A stretch of DNA of 64,000 nt, taken from contig NZ_LR134269.1 of the NCBI RefSeq assembly GCF_900636385.1, forward strand, positions 1,612,001 to 1,676,000. Reading direction: 5' to 3'. Positions 47,261-55,506 of this stretch are shown here, piece by piece (position 1 is the first letter of the stretch; the number at the start of each line of letters is the position of its first letter). The stretch is from Staphylococcus warneri (GTDB lineage Bacteria; Bacillota; Bacilli; Staphylococcales; Staphylococcaceae). Position numbers and translations under genes: made by a program. Below the pieces are notes generated by a model. That model had not been told where the DNA came from. It saw nothing but the letters and a program-made list of their open reading frames with translations, and did no database searches.

Positions 47261-47518
47261 TTATCCCCTTTGCACTCTACCGTATGAGTCGGTTTTAACT
47301 CTGGTAATTAGATTGTTTTTCTCTAAATTTCTGAAATAATTACTATCAACTCTGTTTTTCTCCAACATCTCTAATGATCGTTTAGCACGTGCTATTCTTT
47401 CTTCTCGACGCTTTCGTTTCAATTCTCTTTCATGTCTCATTTCTGCTTGTTGTAACTCATACAACTGTTTTGCACTTAAACCATCGCCTTTATTAAACTT
47501 CGGTATTTGTTCAATCAA
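47261..47518 (-). CDS. Basic helical phage protein
   Basis: 85 residues with a long Arg/Lys/Glu-rich helix (RHERELKRKRREERIARAKR). Overlaps the upstream gene by four bases. No family recognised; nucleic-acid binding is possible. Confidence 0.7.
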   Translation of the reverse strand: MIEQIPKFNKGDGLSAKQLYELQQAEMRHERELKRKRREERIARAKRSLEMLEKNRVDSNYFRNLEKNNLITRVKTDSYGRVQRG

Positions 47519-48054
47519 TTTGTTTTCTCCTTACCTTTTAAAATTTCTAACCCTTTATAACCGTGCTTGATTCTATATTTAACTGTTGCTAGAGATATAA
47601 AGCCTTTTTTTGCTATTTCTTCCATAGTCATTCTTCGACCATCAATGTCATATTTTTTTGCTATAGTTCTTTTTCCTTTTGGATATGTCAAAGCTTGTTC
47701 TAGTGTGTAGTTACCATTTCTTAAACGACTTACTAAACTATCTTTACTAACACCATTGTCCTCCGCTTTCTTTAAATCTTCATCGCTTATACGATAGGTT
47801 TTATCACCTGCTTTGATAATTCTGTAAAGTACGCCATCTTCAACTTCTGCTTTGGAATTTGTATACAATATTTTAGGTAACACTGCGTCTTTAACGCTCC
47901 ACCCTCTATATAGTCTCCTCTGAATGATTCTGTATGAAACTCCGTGTTTTTCTGCAATTTTTATATCTTCGTTAGGCACTTTGACTTTCTTTCCTTTAAC
48001 TTCGACCAATGCATATTCAACGCCATCTATTGTTTCTAATGTCCGTTTAACCAT
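47515..48054 (-). CDS. DNA-binding-like phage protein with three HTH-type repeats
   Basis: 179 residues made of three copies of one unit: AEKHGVSYRIIQRRLYRGWS (about 33-52), AEDNGVSKDSLVSRLRNGNY (about 97-116) and AKKGFISLATVKYRIKHGYK (about 148-167). Each is a helix-turn-helix followed by a Gly turn, of the type found in phage and homing-endonuclease accessory proteins. The first two are preceded by similar beta segments. Probably binds a repeated DNA site; target unknown. Confidence 0.8.
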   Translation of the reverse strand: MVKRTLETIDGVEYALVEVKGKKVKVPNEDIKIAEKHGVSYRIIQRRLYRGWSVKDAVLPKILYTNSKAEVEDGVLYRIIKAGDKTYRISDEDLKKAEDNGVSKDSLVSRLRNGNYTLEQALTYPKGKRTIAKKYDIDGRRMTMEEIAKKGFISLATVKYRIKHGYKGLEILKGKEKTN

Positions 48055-48231
48055 CTACTCCACCTCTGCATCATCTATTGTTATATCTAGTTCTAAAATA
48101 TCGTTTGGATACTCTCTTAACTCGTTAATTTTTTCTTGCAATCTATCTTCTAACGTTTCATGTTTGCCTACTGGTATGAACGTGTTTACATGTCCCGTGA
48201 TTTTAAAATTAATTCTTACTTGATGTTCCAT
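48055..48231 (-). CDS. 58-residue acidic phage protein
   Basis: MEHQVRINFKITGHVNTFIP with acidic end LELDITIDDAEVE. Fills the gap between the DUF1064 and HTH-repeat genes, with its stop adjacent to the next ATG. No family recognised. Confidence 0.7.
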   Translation of the reverse strand: MEHQVRINFKITGHVNTFIPVGKHETLEDRLQEKINELREYPNDILELDITIDDAEVE

Positions 48232-48235
48232 CTCA

Positions 48236-48640
48236 TCAACCTTTCTCTTTCTTGCGTTGACGTCTAACTTTCACTAATTCGTCGTATTCAATCCAATCAA
48301 GTCCAGTGTATTTGGGTGCTTTACATATCCATGTGAGTTTTACATCTCTGTATAGGTACCTGAACATCTTAGCTTTAAGTTTTGCCGTTTCAGTAGGTCT
48401 GCCTTTAACATCTATCACTTCGACCAACTCATCATTAAGATATAATGCAAAATCCGCAATATATTCTGCCTTACGTTGCTTACCAAACTTAGGTACAAGC
48501 TCGTATCTTGGTTGTATTTCGATACGATCATAGTTAACGCCATTCATCTTACTTTCTAAATGTTGGTAATATTCACACTCTACTTTGCTATCAAATACAT
48601 GTCCTTTGTACTCAATTTTCTTCGCATTGTATTTACTCAT
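48236..48640 (-). CDS. DUF1064-family nuclease-like protein
   Basis: 134 residues. VFDSKVECEYYQHL and YIADFALYLNDELVEVIDVKG carry the E-D-ExK pattern of PD-(D/E)XK nucleases; DUF1064 proteins are often annotated as Holliday-junction-resolvase-like. It lies in the recombination/replication block and may resolve replication intermediates. Confidence 0.83.
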   Translation of the reverse strand: MSKYNAKKIEYKGHVFDSKVECEYYQHLESKMNGVNYDRIEIQPRYELVPKFGKQRKAEYIADFALYLNDELVEVIDVKGRPTETAKLKAKMFRYLYRDVKLTWICKAPKYTGLDWIEYDELVKVRRQRKKEKG

Positions 48641-48649
48641 ATGCCACCT

Positions 48650-48877
48650 CTACAAATATTCGAATAGATTCGCTTGTAATCCTAGTTCTTGCTCATACAG
48701 AAGCCCATAAACGCCTTTAAAATGTTTTAGCTCACTATCTGTCATAATCTTCTTATCGTCGCTAAAATGGGCTCCTGTGAGCGAATAAACCTCATTCGTA
48801 TTATCTTCGTACTTGATGACTATAATATCTTCAGTGCCATCAGCTCTATATAGGTAATACCTTTCGATAATCCCCAT
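48650..48877 (-). CDS. 75-residue phage protein (DUF3269-like)
   Basis: Starts MGIIERYYLYRADGTEDIIV at ATG 48875-48877 behind GGAGGGAT; continues SLTGAHFSDDKKIMTDSELK. From memory this matches a conserved S. aureus phage family, probably DUF3269. Function unknown. Confidence 0.75.
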   Translation of the reverse strand: MGIIERYYLYRADGTEDIIVIKYEDNTNEVYSLTGAHFSDDKKIMTDSELKHFKGVYGLLYEQELGLQANLFEYL

Positions 48878-49076
48878 CTTTATCCCTCCATTTTGTTTCA
48901 TTCATGATTAACTCCTGGACTTCTTCATATTCGTCGAATGGCGATATTGTCTCGTTCTCTAATAAACGTTTAACTGCCCAACCTGACTCAATAAGTGTTC
49001 TAGCTATCAGCGGGTCGTCTTGATAATCTTCTCGATACATCACGCCTAGTAATTTTTGATATTCAACTACTTTCAT
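48846..49076 (-). CDS. 76-residue phage protein
   Basis: MKVVEYQKLLGVMYREDYQD, acidic and helical. Overlaps the helicase gene by four bases, so it is coupled to it. No family recognised. Confidence 0.7.
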   Translation of the reverse strand: MKVVEYQKLLGVMYREDYQDDPLIARTLIESGWAVKRLLENETISPFDEYEEVQELIMNETKWRDKDGDYRKVLPI

Positions 49077-50308
49077 GTGAAGAACCTCTGCGTTTTCTTG
49101 TAATATTCGAATTCAATAACACCTGTTTCACCGTCTTTGTTCTTTGCGATATTACATTCAACAATCGACTTACCAGAAGCATCAACATCATCACGGTTGT
49201 AGTAGTCATCTCGATATAACAACATTGCTAAACTTGCATCTGCCTCAATTCCACCTGCTTCTTTCATGTCGGATAGCATCGGACGTTTATCATTTCTTGA
49301 CTCAACACTACGACTTAACTGCGAAAGTAAGACGATAATTGCGCCTGTTTCGTTAGCGATAATCTTTAAGTCACGCGATATTTTTTCAATGCCGTTACGA
49401 CGATCCAACTTGCTATCCGTTTGCATAAGTTGTAAGTAGTCAATAAAGATAACTTGTTGAGCATCTTTATTTTTCATTGCTTGTTTTCGTACATCGTGTG
49501 TTGTGATATTGCTTTTGTCGTGTATATCTATATCGAGTTTGAGTATTTTATCTGCAGCAGTTGTTAAACGTGTTAATTCATCTGGTTCTAGGTCTTTAAT
49601 TTCTTTAATGCGAGTTAGTTCAATTCCAGTTTCTGCAGATAACATTCTTTTCAATACAGACACGCCAGTTGTCTCTAAACTGAAGAATGATGTTTTATAG
49701 CCTTGAGATGCGATATTAAGCATCATATTAAGCGCAAAACCTGTTTTACCTACTGATGGTCTCGCAGCAATTACAATCAACTGTGTAGGCTCTAAACCGC
49801 CTATTTTGTAATCCATCAATTTGTAGCCTGTATTAATTTGTTGTTTAGGTTCCTCGCTATACAATTCTTCGACAAAGTGGTCTACAATTTTCTTGGTCCC
49901 ACTTTCTTCATTTGCGCTAATTAAACTAACCTTTTGTAGTTTGTTAAGCATCTCATCAAAGTTGTGTATGCTTGGTTCAGAATTGAATTCTTGTAATACA
50001 TTCTGTGTTTGATCTATTTGGTATAGGTTAAGCAAATCTTGCTGATATCTTTCAAAAAAACCATAACCGATAAATTTTGAGTTGTATAAATTTGAAATAG
50101 TATCAATATCTAGGAACGCTTTATCTTTAGTGGTTTTTAAATATATTTCGTTATGGTCAACCTTACCTAATTCAAATACATACTCTATAAATGACTTCAT
50201 GCCATCGTGGGTGAACATTTCGGGTTTAACACGTAACTTTTCAATTAAGTCTGGTTTTTGAAGTAAGCTAGCAACAATGGTACTTTCAATCTCATGACGT
50301 TCATTCAT
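49073..50308 (-). CDS. DnaB-type replicative helicase
   Basis: 411 residues. N-terminal DnaB domain (HEIESTIVASLLQKPDLIEKL), RecA-like core with Walker A ARPSVGKTGFALNM near 185, Walker B QVIFIDYLQLM and LLSQLSRSVE. The phage replication fork helicase, loaded by the protein encoded just upstream (eight-base overlap). Confidence 0.95.
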   Translation of the reverse strand: MNERHEIESTIVASLLQKPDLIEKLRVKPEMFTHDGMKSFIEYVFELGKVDHNEIYLKTTKDKAFLDIDTISNLYNSKFIGYGFFERYQQDLLNLYQIDQTQNVLQEFNSEPSIHNFDEMLNKLQKVSLISANEESGTKKIVDHFVEELYSEEPKQQINTGYKLMDYKIGGLEPTQLIVIAARPSVGKTGFALNMMLNIASQGYKTSFFSLETTGVSVLKRMLSAETGIELTRIKEIKDLEPDELTRLTTAADKILKLDIDIHDKSNITTHDVRKQAMKNKDAQQVIFIDYLQLMQTDSKLDRRNGIEKISRDLKIIANETGAIIVLLSQLSRSVESRNDKRPMLSDMKEAGGIEADASLAMLLYRDDYYNRDDVDASGKSIVECNIAKNKDGETGVIEFEYYKKTQRFFT

Positions 50309-50660
50309 CGTTGTTCACCTCGAACTCACTTAATTTCTTTTTGAAGTCGTCTAATATCTGTTTTCTTTGTGCTACATATTCTGGATCATTCTTCATTCTC
50401 CATCTATGCTTTGCAGTCTTTTCATCTACTGGTTCTTCTTTGACGACCTTTACTTCCTTTCTCATAATGTTAGGTATGCTAGGTGGGTAAGGATTAGCGT
50501 CATTGATGTATTGCATCACTTGTTTTCTTGTAGGGTCGTAATCTCCGTTTTGACTCAAGATGTTAACCCACGTTTCTAATTTAGGTCTGTCAAAATCAAT
50601 GTTATATACATGCCTAATTGTTTTAATTATTTCTAGGGCTTGTTGTTTAGTCATAGGCAT
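50301..50660 (-). CDS. Helicase loader / inhibitor (G39P-like)
   Basis: 119 residues. The N-terminal ALEIIKTIRHVYNIDFDRPK and the central PYPPSIPNIMR are typical of phage replicative helicase loader/inhibitor proteins (Inhibitor_G39P type). It sits between initiator and helicase genes, as in SPP1-like replication modules. Confidence 0.87.
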   Translation of the reverse strand: MPMTKQQALEIIKTIRHVYNIDFDRPKLETWVNILSQNGDYDPTRKQVMQYINDANPYPPSIPNIMRKEVKVVKEEPVDEKTAKHRWRMKNDPEYVAQRKQILDDFKKKLSEFEVNNDE

Positions 50661-51466
50661 TAGCTTTCATCTCCTAGCTCTTTTTCCATTTGAGCAATCA
50701 CATCATCTGCTACAGACTTTTTATTTTTAGGTTTGATTTTATTTTCAGCATCTTCTCTAGTCTTAACGTTTTCTTTAGCCCAGTTGTTTAATACTTTGAT
50801 TAGGTAACCTGCATGACAACCTTTATCTTTTGTATAATCAGTAGCTACTTCAACAATTTCATATGCATGTTGCCCAATATCATCAATGGCATACCCTATC
50901 TGTTCCATCTGATGAGGAGTTAAGTTGTTATCAAGGTTATTCATGATGTAATTAATTGAATTTTTAAAAACGTCGTCACTTCTATCTTCTTTATTCTTTT
51001 TCTTATTCTTATATTCTTCTTCTAATTCTTCTTCTTCTTCTGTATCGTTACGTGACGTTACTGTAACGTTATTCTCTAGTTGTTTTTGTCTTTCTCTATA
51101 TCTTTGTTGTCGAAGTCGATTTTTTTCTCTATGCTTACTTTTACTATCTAAGCTTTGATGTTTCTTCCAGTTAGTTACTTTAAATACACCGTTAACTTCT
51201 TCAATCATGCCTAGTTTTTCAAATGTTTGTAGCGCTAATCTGATTGAGTTAAGCGGTCTGTTAAACTCATTAGCTAACATTTCTTCGTTATAAGGTAAGC
51301 TTTCAGACAACATGATGTAACCTTGTTCGTTGTACTTACCAGCTAATGTAAGCAACTTGACCCATAACGTAATGATCGTGTCTCTTTCTGGTAATGCTTC
51401 TATATACTTAATTTTGCTATCGTCGAACATTCCGACTTTTAATTTAATCCACGATACTTCTGCCAT
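50660..51466 (-). CDS. Phage replisome organizer with DnaD-like C-terminus
   Basis: 268 residues. Winged-helix N-terminus (VSWIKLKVGMFDDSKIKYIE, then NRPLNSIRLALQTFEKLGMI), a charged basic/acidic linker with a Glu run (about 138-148), and a DnaD-like C-terminal domain (LDNNLTPHQMEQIGYAIDDI, CHAGYLIKVLNNW). It would bind the phage origin, perhaps within its own gene, and recruit the loader and helicase. Confidence 0.9.
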   Translation of the reverse strand: MAEVSWIKLKVGMFDDSKIKYIEALPERDTIITLWVKLLTLAGKYNEQGYIMLSESLPYNEEMLANEFNRPLNSIRLALQTFEKLGMIEEVNGVFKVTNWKKHQSLDSKSKHREKNRLRQQRYRERQKQLENNVTVTSRNDTEEEEELEEEYKNKKKNKEDRSDDVFKNSINYIMNNLDNNLTPHQMEQIGYAIDDIGQHAYEIVEVATDYTKDKGCHAGYLIKVLNNWAKENVKTREDAENKIKPKNKKSVADDVIAQMEKELGDES

Positions 51467-52133
51467 TCGTTTCTCCTTTCAACATTCGGTTGAGCCGACT
51501 ATCAACATCCACCCAACTGTCATGTAATTTGTATTTCTCGTTGAAACTGTCCATGCCTATTTGATGCTGTTCTCTGTGGTGACTTGGGCATAGAGCTAAT
51601 ACTTGATTACCTATATGATTAATTTTGCGTCTGTTACGTCCTCGTCCTACCGCGTGATAATGTGCAAGTTCAGCCTTTGGCTTACCACATATTACGCAGT
51701 TACGGTTAACCGTTGACCAATACAAGAATGATTTATCTGATTTGAGTAAGTGGCTTGTTTTAAAAGCAAGCGGGATATCGTTGTGAAATATCCAATCAAG
51801 CGTGACTTCGATAATTTGGCTTGCTTGTGTACGTGTGCAGTCACTTAATGAAATGCGCTTGTCGTAGCCGTAGTAAGTTCGAACGTATTCGATGAACAAA
51901 TGTCTCATGTAGTCCATCGGCGAACCTGTATGAGCCTCTATGTCCTTTACAAGTGCAAATATCTTTCTGCGTTGCTTACTTGTTATTTTGAACGGGTCTA
52001 CGACTTGCACATCAACTTCTACTTCTAAACCATTGTCGAGTAGTAATGTTTCTTTGTTACCTAATTCAACACCAGAGATGACGACGGTTGTCGTGCCGTC
52101 ATCTTGAGTGATGTAATTCTTGATTTTTGCCAT
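51444..52133 (-). CDS. Putative HNH nuclease of the replication module
   Basis: 229 residues. The C-terminal half carries zinc Cys (CVICGKP) and an HNH-like site (HYHAVGRGRNRRKINHIGNQVLALCPSHHREQH). The N-terminal half resembles the NinB/YqaJ-neighbour proteins of staphylococcal phages. It overlaps the initiator gene by 23 bases. Confidence 0.87.
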   Translation of the reverse strand: MAKIKNYITQDDGTTTVVISGVELGNKETLLLDNGLEVEVDVQVVDPFKITSKQRRKIFALVKDIEAHTGSPMDYMRHLFIEYVRTYYGYDKRISLSDCTRTQASQIIEVTLDWIFHNDIPLAFKTSHLLKSDKSFLYWSTVNRNCVICGKPKAELAHYHAVGRGRNRRKINHIGNQVLALCPSHHREQHQIGMDSFNEKYKLHDSWVDVDSRLNRMLKGETNGRSIVD

Positions 52134-52144
52134 TTATATCAACC

Positions 52145-52567
52145 CTAAAATGGAAGGTCTGGAATATCATCTGCACCGTTGTCAAAAGGATTATTACCAC
52201 TTTGAGCTTGTTCGCTTTGTTGTTGTGATTGGTTGTTAGACTGATTACTCTTCGGTTCAAGGAATTGAACACTATCTGCTAATACTTCAGTTACATATAT
52301 ACGTTGGCCTTCTTTATTTTCGTAACTACGCGATTGTATACGACCATCAACACCAGCTAAATTACCTTTAGATAAGTAGTTATTTACTTTCTCTGCTTGT
52401 TGTCTAAATACAACTACATTAATAAAGTCTGCTTGTTGCTCACCGTTTTTATTTTTAAAGCTTCTATTTACTGCTAGTGTAAAAGTGGCAACACTCACAC
52501 CGTTTTGTGTTGTTCTGAATTCAGGATCTTTTGTTAACCGTCCTACTAATACGACTCTGTTTAGCAT
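52145..52567 (-). CDS. ssb: Single-stranded DNA-binding protein
   Basis: 140 residues. OB-fold from [16 protein letters not shown] to EPKSN (about 1-107), a Gln/Asn-rich linker, and the conserved acidic tip DDIPDLPF that recruits partner proteins. Phage version, coupled by one base to the Erf gene. Confidence 0.97.
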   Translation of the reverse strand: MLNRVVLVGRLTKDPEFRTTQNGVSVATFTLAVNRSFKNKNGEQQADFINVVVFRQQAEKVNNYLSKGNLAGVDGRIQSRSYENKEGQRIYVTEVLADSVQFLEPKSNQSNNQSQQQSEQAQSGNNPFDNGADDIPDLPF

Positions 52568-53199
52568 TAGTCATTACCTCCAGTTATTTTTTTTGCGTTG
52601 TTTTGTATTTTATTGATTATTTGTACTGCTTCATTTTCTGTTAGATCGTAGTTTTTAACTCCAAATCGTTGCTCAACAATGTTTTGTGGCGCTTCATTTT
52701 TAGTACCTTTAATTAAATTTGTGAAGTTGATAACTTCTTTTTTTAATGTGCCTATGGTTTGGCTACTCGCTTTTTGTGGCTGTGTTTGTTTTCTATTATT
52801 CTTGCCACTAGCCTCATTACCGTCATCATCTTGATCACTTGTAATTCCAAACACTGCACTTAATGAATAACGACGCATGTATGTTAATGCTGAACCTACA
52901 CCTTGCGCTGTATTCTTATCTGGTTTAGTTGTGGCGGGTGGAAATTCTATATATTCGCCACTTTCATGCAGTAACACCGTTGATATTCCAACCAAGCCGT
53001 TTTCTGTAGTGACTGGATATTGTGAGTATGTTAGTCCATGTTTTGGCGCTACATCATCGATTGCCTCAACTACATTCTCAAGTGGTACATATTTACTTTT
53101 AAAAAAAGGATTGTTGGCATCTTTCATTGGCTGTTTAACTTCTTTGTGAAAGTTGGCTAATGCTTTGTTAAGTTCGGTTATAGATTCAGATTTATTCAT
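52567..53199 (-). CDS. ERF-family single-strand annealing recombinase
   Basis: 210 residues from ATG 53197-53199 ([20 protein letters not shown]), with GAGGAGG upstream; the frame extends five codons further. ERF signature: [18 protein letters not shown] and [19 protein letters not shown]. It anneals single strands for phage recombination and pairs with the adjacent SSB. Confidence 0.93.
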   Translation of the reverse strand: MNKSESITELNKALANFHKEVKQPMKDANNPFFKSKYVPLENVVEAIDDVAPKHGLTYSQYPVTTENGLVGISTVLLHESGEYIEFPPATTKPDKNTAQGVGSALTYMRRYSLSAVFGITSDQDDDGNEASGKNNRKQTQPQKASSQTIGTLKKEVINFTNLIKGTKNEAPQNIVEQRFGVKNYDLTENEAVQIINKIQNNAKKITGGND

Positions 53200-53419
53200 A
53201 CTCGACCTCCTCATATTCAGTTGATTCTTTTACAGTTTTCTTGATTGCAGTGTGTTTTGTCATGTCAATCACTGCATTATCCATACCGTCAAAATCTTTA
53301 GCGTCTCGTCTGTTAGTTGAATATTTAATATCTGGAAAATTTTCGCTAGGTCGATTAGTGATATATATGTCATCATCAACATCTTTAAGTTTGATGAGAT
53401 AAGTCACTGTCTCTTTCAT
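53192..53419 (-). CDS. DUF2483-like phage protein
   Basis: 75 residues (MKETVTYLIKLKDVDDDIYI, KYSTNRRDAKDFDGMDNAVI, ending EYEEVEYE). From memory it matches DUF2483 of S. aureus phages at the same position. Function unknown. Confidence 0.8.
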   Translation of the reverse strand: MKETVTYLIKLKDVDDDIYITNRPSENFPDIKYSTNRRDAKDFDGMDNAVIDMTKHTAIKKTVKESTEYEEVEYE

Positions 53420-53639
53420 CTATCAAACACTCTCCTTTGATTACTTTTTTAGCTAGTTCAAAATTGGTTAGCATTTCACCTTCTGAATGAATGGTGTTAT
53501 CTATTTGAAGAACGCTCACACCGTTTGCATGGTAATGTGAGAACCAAATAACATCGTATTTATAGTCAACTTGAAAACGATTGTTTGGTATCAAATCCAT
53601 CAAATCATGTGCCATTCGTTTAAATTTATGTTGTTTCAT
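53385..53639 (-). CDS. 84-residue phage protein
   Basis: MKQHKFKRMAHDLMDLIPNN, with VIWFSHYHANGVSVLQIDN. No family recognised. GGAGG precedes the ATG; overlaps the next gene by 35 bases. Confidence 0.72.
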   Translation of the reverse strand: MKQHKFKRMAHDLMDLIPNNRFQVDYKYDVIWFSHYHANGVSVLQIDNTIHSEGEMLTNFELAKKVIKGECLIDERDSDLSHQT

Positions 53640-53710
53640 TTGTACCTCCGTGATATATTATGAGTAGTTGTATTTCGTGATTGGATGTTTTGACTGTCTG
53701 CTAATGGCCG

Positions 53711-53881
53711 TTAGCATTCAGTCTTTTTTATTTGAAAAAATTCATATTCGAAAAATACAAATGCTGCGATACTGATTAACATTGCGATACCTAATGCAGT
53801 TGTGAAGTAGATACCTGCAAATGTAAGTGCTAGTGATAGTACAATCCATGATAGTAATGCGATTAAAAATGATTTGTTCAT
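53711..53881 (-). CDS. 56-residue membrane protein
   Basis: From ATG 53879-53881 (MNKSFLIALLSWIVLSLALT), two transmembrane segments, then FFEYEFFQIKKTEC. AAAGGAG lies upstream. Membrane role unknown. The stop lies in a TGCTAA/TTAGCA hairpin. Confidence 0.7.
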   Translation of the reverse strand: MNKSFLIALLSWIVLSLALTFAGIYFTTALGIAMLISIAAFVFFEYEFFQIKKTEC

Positions 53882-53903
53882 TGGTGACGCTCCTTTTTTA
53901 GAT

Positions 53904-54149
53904 TCAATTAAATTCATATCTACAGAATGGACAAAAGTTTGCTGTTTTTAATGTGTGTCGATTACATTTTGGACATTGTTTTCCGATTCTTTCTGACAGT
54001 CCGAAATTCGTCACCGATACTTTTGGTTGACCTTCGCCATAACCTTTAGTGAATTTGTATTTGTTAATTGCTCCACCCTTAGCATTCCTAACTTCCTCAA
54101 CCAAAAGTGCAGTTAGGAGTGCTAATTTAATGAGTTGTAGTTTGCTCAT
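53904..54149 (-). CDS. Zinc-ribbon phage protein
   Basis: 81 residues. Hydrophobic N-terminal helix (LIKLALLTALLVEEV) and a C-terminal zinc ribbon CPKC...CPFC. Function unknown; similar to small early proteins of staphylococcal phages. Confidence 0.75.
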   Translation of the reverse strand: MSKLQLIKLALLTALLVEEVRNAKGGAINKYKFTKGYGEGQPKVSVTNFGLSERIGKQCPKCNRHTLKTANFCPFCRYEFN

Positions 54150-54151
54150 GT

Positions 54152-54469
54152 TTACCTCCCCTTTCCATGAATTTCTTCAAAATGTTCTTCGATGAACTTA
54201 TTCATCTTTCTTGCGTTGAATCTCCAACGATTTAAACTCTCATCTGGATAATGTGCGATACCTTGTTTTTTAAGTAATTTCTCAAATTTAGGATTGAATA
54301 ATAATCTATCTTTAATAGTGTCGTCAGATGACATTTTTAATTTGCGTTTCAATTCTTTTAAGTCCCAAACTGGATCTAGTGAGTAATTTATTAACTCATC
54401 GTATTCATCTTTAGCGACAAGTACGTGTGTGTCTGGTATTGGTACAGATACGGTTAAAGTTTGTGTCAT
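54152..54469 (-). CDS. DUF771-family phage protein
   Basis: 105 residues. LVAKDEYDELINYSLDPVWDLKELKRKLKMSSD and the HTH-like WRFNARKMNKFIEEHF are typical of DUF771 proteins, which resemble excisionase/HTH-17 domains. A role in excision or early regulation is possible. Confidence 0.82.
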   Translation of the reverse strand: MTQTLTVSVPIPDTHVLVAKDEYDELINYSLDPVWDLKELKRKLKMSSDDTIKDRLLFNPKFEKLLKKQGIAHYPDESLNRWRFNARKMNKFIEEHFEEIHGKGR

Positions 54470-54488
54470 CTTAAATACTCCTTTCGTG

Positions 54489-54520
54489 TATAATGTTGTT
54501 ATCCCTTTACGAAGGGAGGT
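54489..54520 (+). promoter_or_regulatory. Promoter and leader of plus-strand moron 1
   Basis: TATAAT (54489-54494) precedes a small CCCTT/AAGGG hairpin and a GGGAGGTG ribosome site in front of the zinc-ribbon gene. Divergent from the minus-strand DUF771 gene. Confidence 0.6.
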
Positions 54521-54527
54521 GTTGCCT

Positions 54528-54650
54528 ATGGCTAAGGATCATATGACCATCGAGACATCTTGTCCTAATTGTGGTAAACGCATGAAAATTACGACCAAGA
54601 AGAAACACAATAAATGTCCAAGATGTAAACTTGATTTTGTTAGAAAGTAG
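54528..54650 (+). CDS. 40-residue zinc-ribbon protein (plus-strand moron)
   Basis: MAKDHMTIETSCPNCGKRMK continuing with KCPRC: two CxxC pairs form a zinc ribbon followed by basic residues. ATG at 54528-54530 with GGGAGGTG seven bases upstream. It runs against the early operon and its end overlaps the end of the convergent gene by 11 bases. Confidence 0.8.
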   Translation: MAKDHMTIETSCPNCGKRMKITTKKKHNKCPRCKLDFVRK

Positions 54651-54873
54651 TCTCGAATGGTATACCTTCATCAATTAATTCATCAATCGTGTTTTTAGAT
54701 TTTTCTAATTCTCTAATAGCTTTGTTTATTTTTAATTTTTTAATTTCTAAATCTTTTCCGTTAATGTTTAATTGATGAATAAGTTTAGGTCTTTTTCTAT
54801 CAAGCACCTTTTTAGTAACTATTGCAGTAGTTGCTATTAAGAGTGCTTTTTTGATTAGATTTAAATATTTCAT
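54640..54873 (-). CDS. 77-residue phage protein with N-terminal membrane helix
   Basis: From ATG 54871-54873 (MKYLNLIKKALLIATTAIVT) behind AAAGGAG; a hydrophobic helix then a charged coiled-coil segment. Convergent overlap with the zinc-ribbon gene. No family recognised. Confidence 0.7.
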   Translation of the reverse strand: MKYLNLIKKALLIATTAIVTKKVLDRKRPKLIHQLNINGKDLEIKKLKINKAIRELEKSKNTIDELIDEGIPFETTF

Positions 54874-54933
54874 TCCATTCACTCCTTTAAATTGTTTGTT
54901 CGATTGTAGGTTAATATATAAATTTATCTTTCT

Positions 54934-54957
54934 GCTATACTCCTTATATGGAGGTGA
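54934..54957 (+). promoter_or_regulatory. Extended -10 promoter of plus-strand moron 2
   Basis: TGCTATACT (extended -10, with TATACT at 54936-54941) is followed at once by CCTTATATGGAGGTGATAT, so the ribosome site lies near the expected 5' end of the RNA. The same module occurs at 56282-56305. Confidence 0.65.
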
Positions 54958-54963
54958 TATTGA

Positions 54964-55254
54964 ATGAAGAAAGTTTATACATTAGAATTTTTAGATGGTT
55001 CTACTATTGATATTTTTGATGAGACTGTAATTTCTGGTGTCGTTAATTGCGATGATGAAAAAACATTTTATTCTAAAGTGGTTTACGAAGATAATTGGAA
55101 TGGTGATCATAACTCTCCTAAATCACTTAGCACGTATCATGTTCATGTTGGTATAATGGGTTTTTATACTTCTGTCGATATGTTTTTCATCCAAGATGAT
55201 AGATACGACGATAAAGCGTTTATGACCTCATCAATCAAATCAATACAATTCTAA
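54964..55254 (+). CDS. 96-residue protein of unknown function (plus-strand moron)
   Basis: MKKVYTLEFLDGSTIDIFDE; beta-rich, acidic, ends SSIKSIQF. No family recognised. Ribosome site GGAGGTGAT precedes the ATG. Oriented against the surrounding early operon with its own promoter, as expected for a lysogenically expressed moron. Confidence 0.78.
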   Translation: MKKVYTLEFLDGSTIDIFDETVISGVVNCDDEKTFYSKVVYEDNWNGDHNSPKSLSTYHVHVGIMGFYTSVDMFFIQDDRYDDKAFMTSSIKSIQF

Positions 55255-55264
55255 TTTTTATGCG

Positions 55265-55492
55265 TCACTTTTTAATTAAAGTGGCGTTTATTTTTTCTTC
55301 TAAATCTAATAACGCTTGGTCATATATAGTTGCTAAATGTTGAGTCTTGAAATGTGATTTCGCTAAAATTTTTAGTTCATTTAAATTTTCTTTAGCGTCT
55401 CCGTATGTTTGGCTTTCTGAAACAACTCGCTCTAAAACCTCCTGTGATAATTTATTAACTTTTAATAAATGGTGTTTTACTATTTCGTCCAA
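55265..55492 (-). CDS. 75-residue phage protein
   Basis: TTG start with AAAGGAGGTGAG; MDEIVKHHLLKVNKLSQEVL, helical. No family recognised. Lies between the antirepressor and the convergent moron. Confidence 0.7.
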   Translation of the reverse strand: MDEIVKHHLLKVNKLSQEVLERVVSESQTYGDAKENLNELKILAKSHFKTQHLATIYDQALLDLEEKINATLIKK

Positions 55493-55506
55493 TTAACTCA
55501 CCTCCT

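Noticed and set aside
54640..54650. Convergent overlap as evidence of a broken gene
   Set aside because: Both frames are intact with good starts; the 11-base tail overlap is normal in compact phage DNA.
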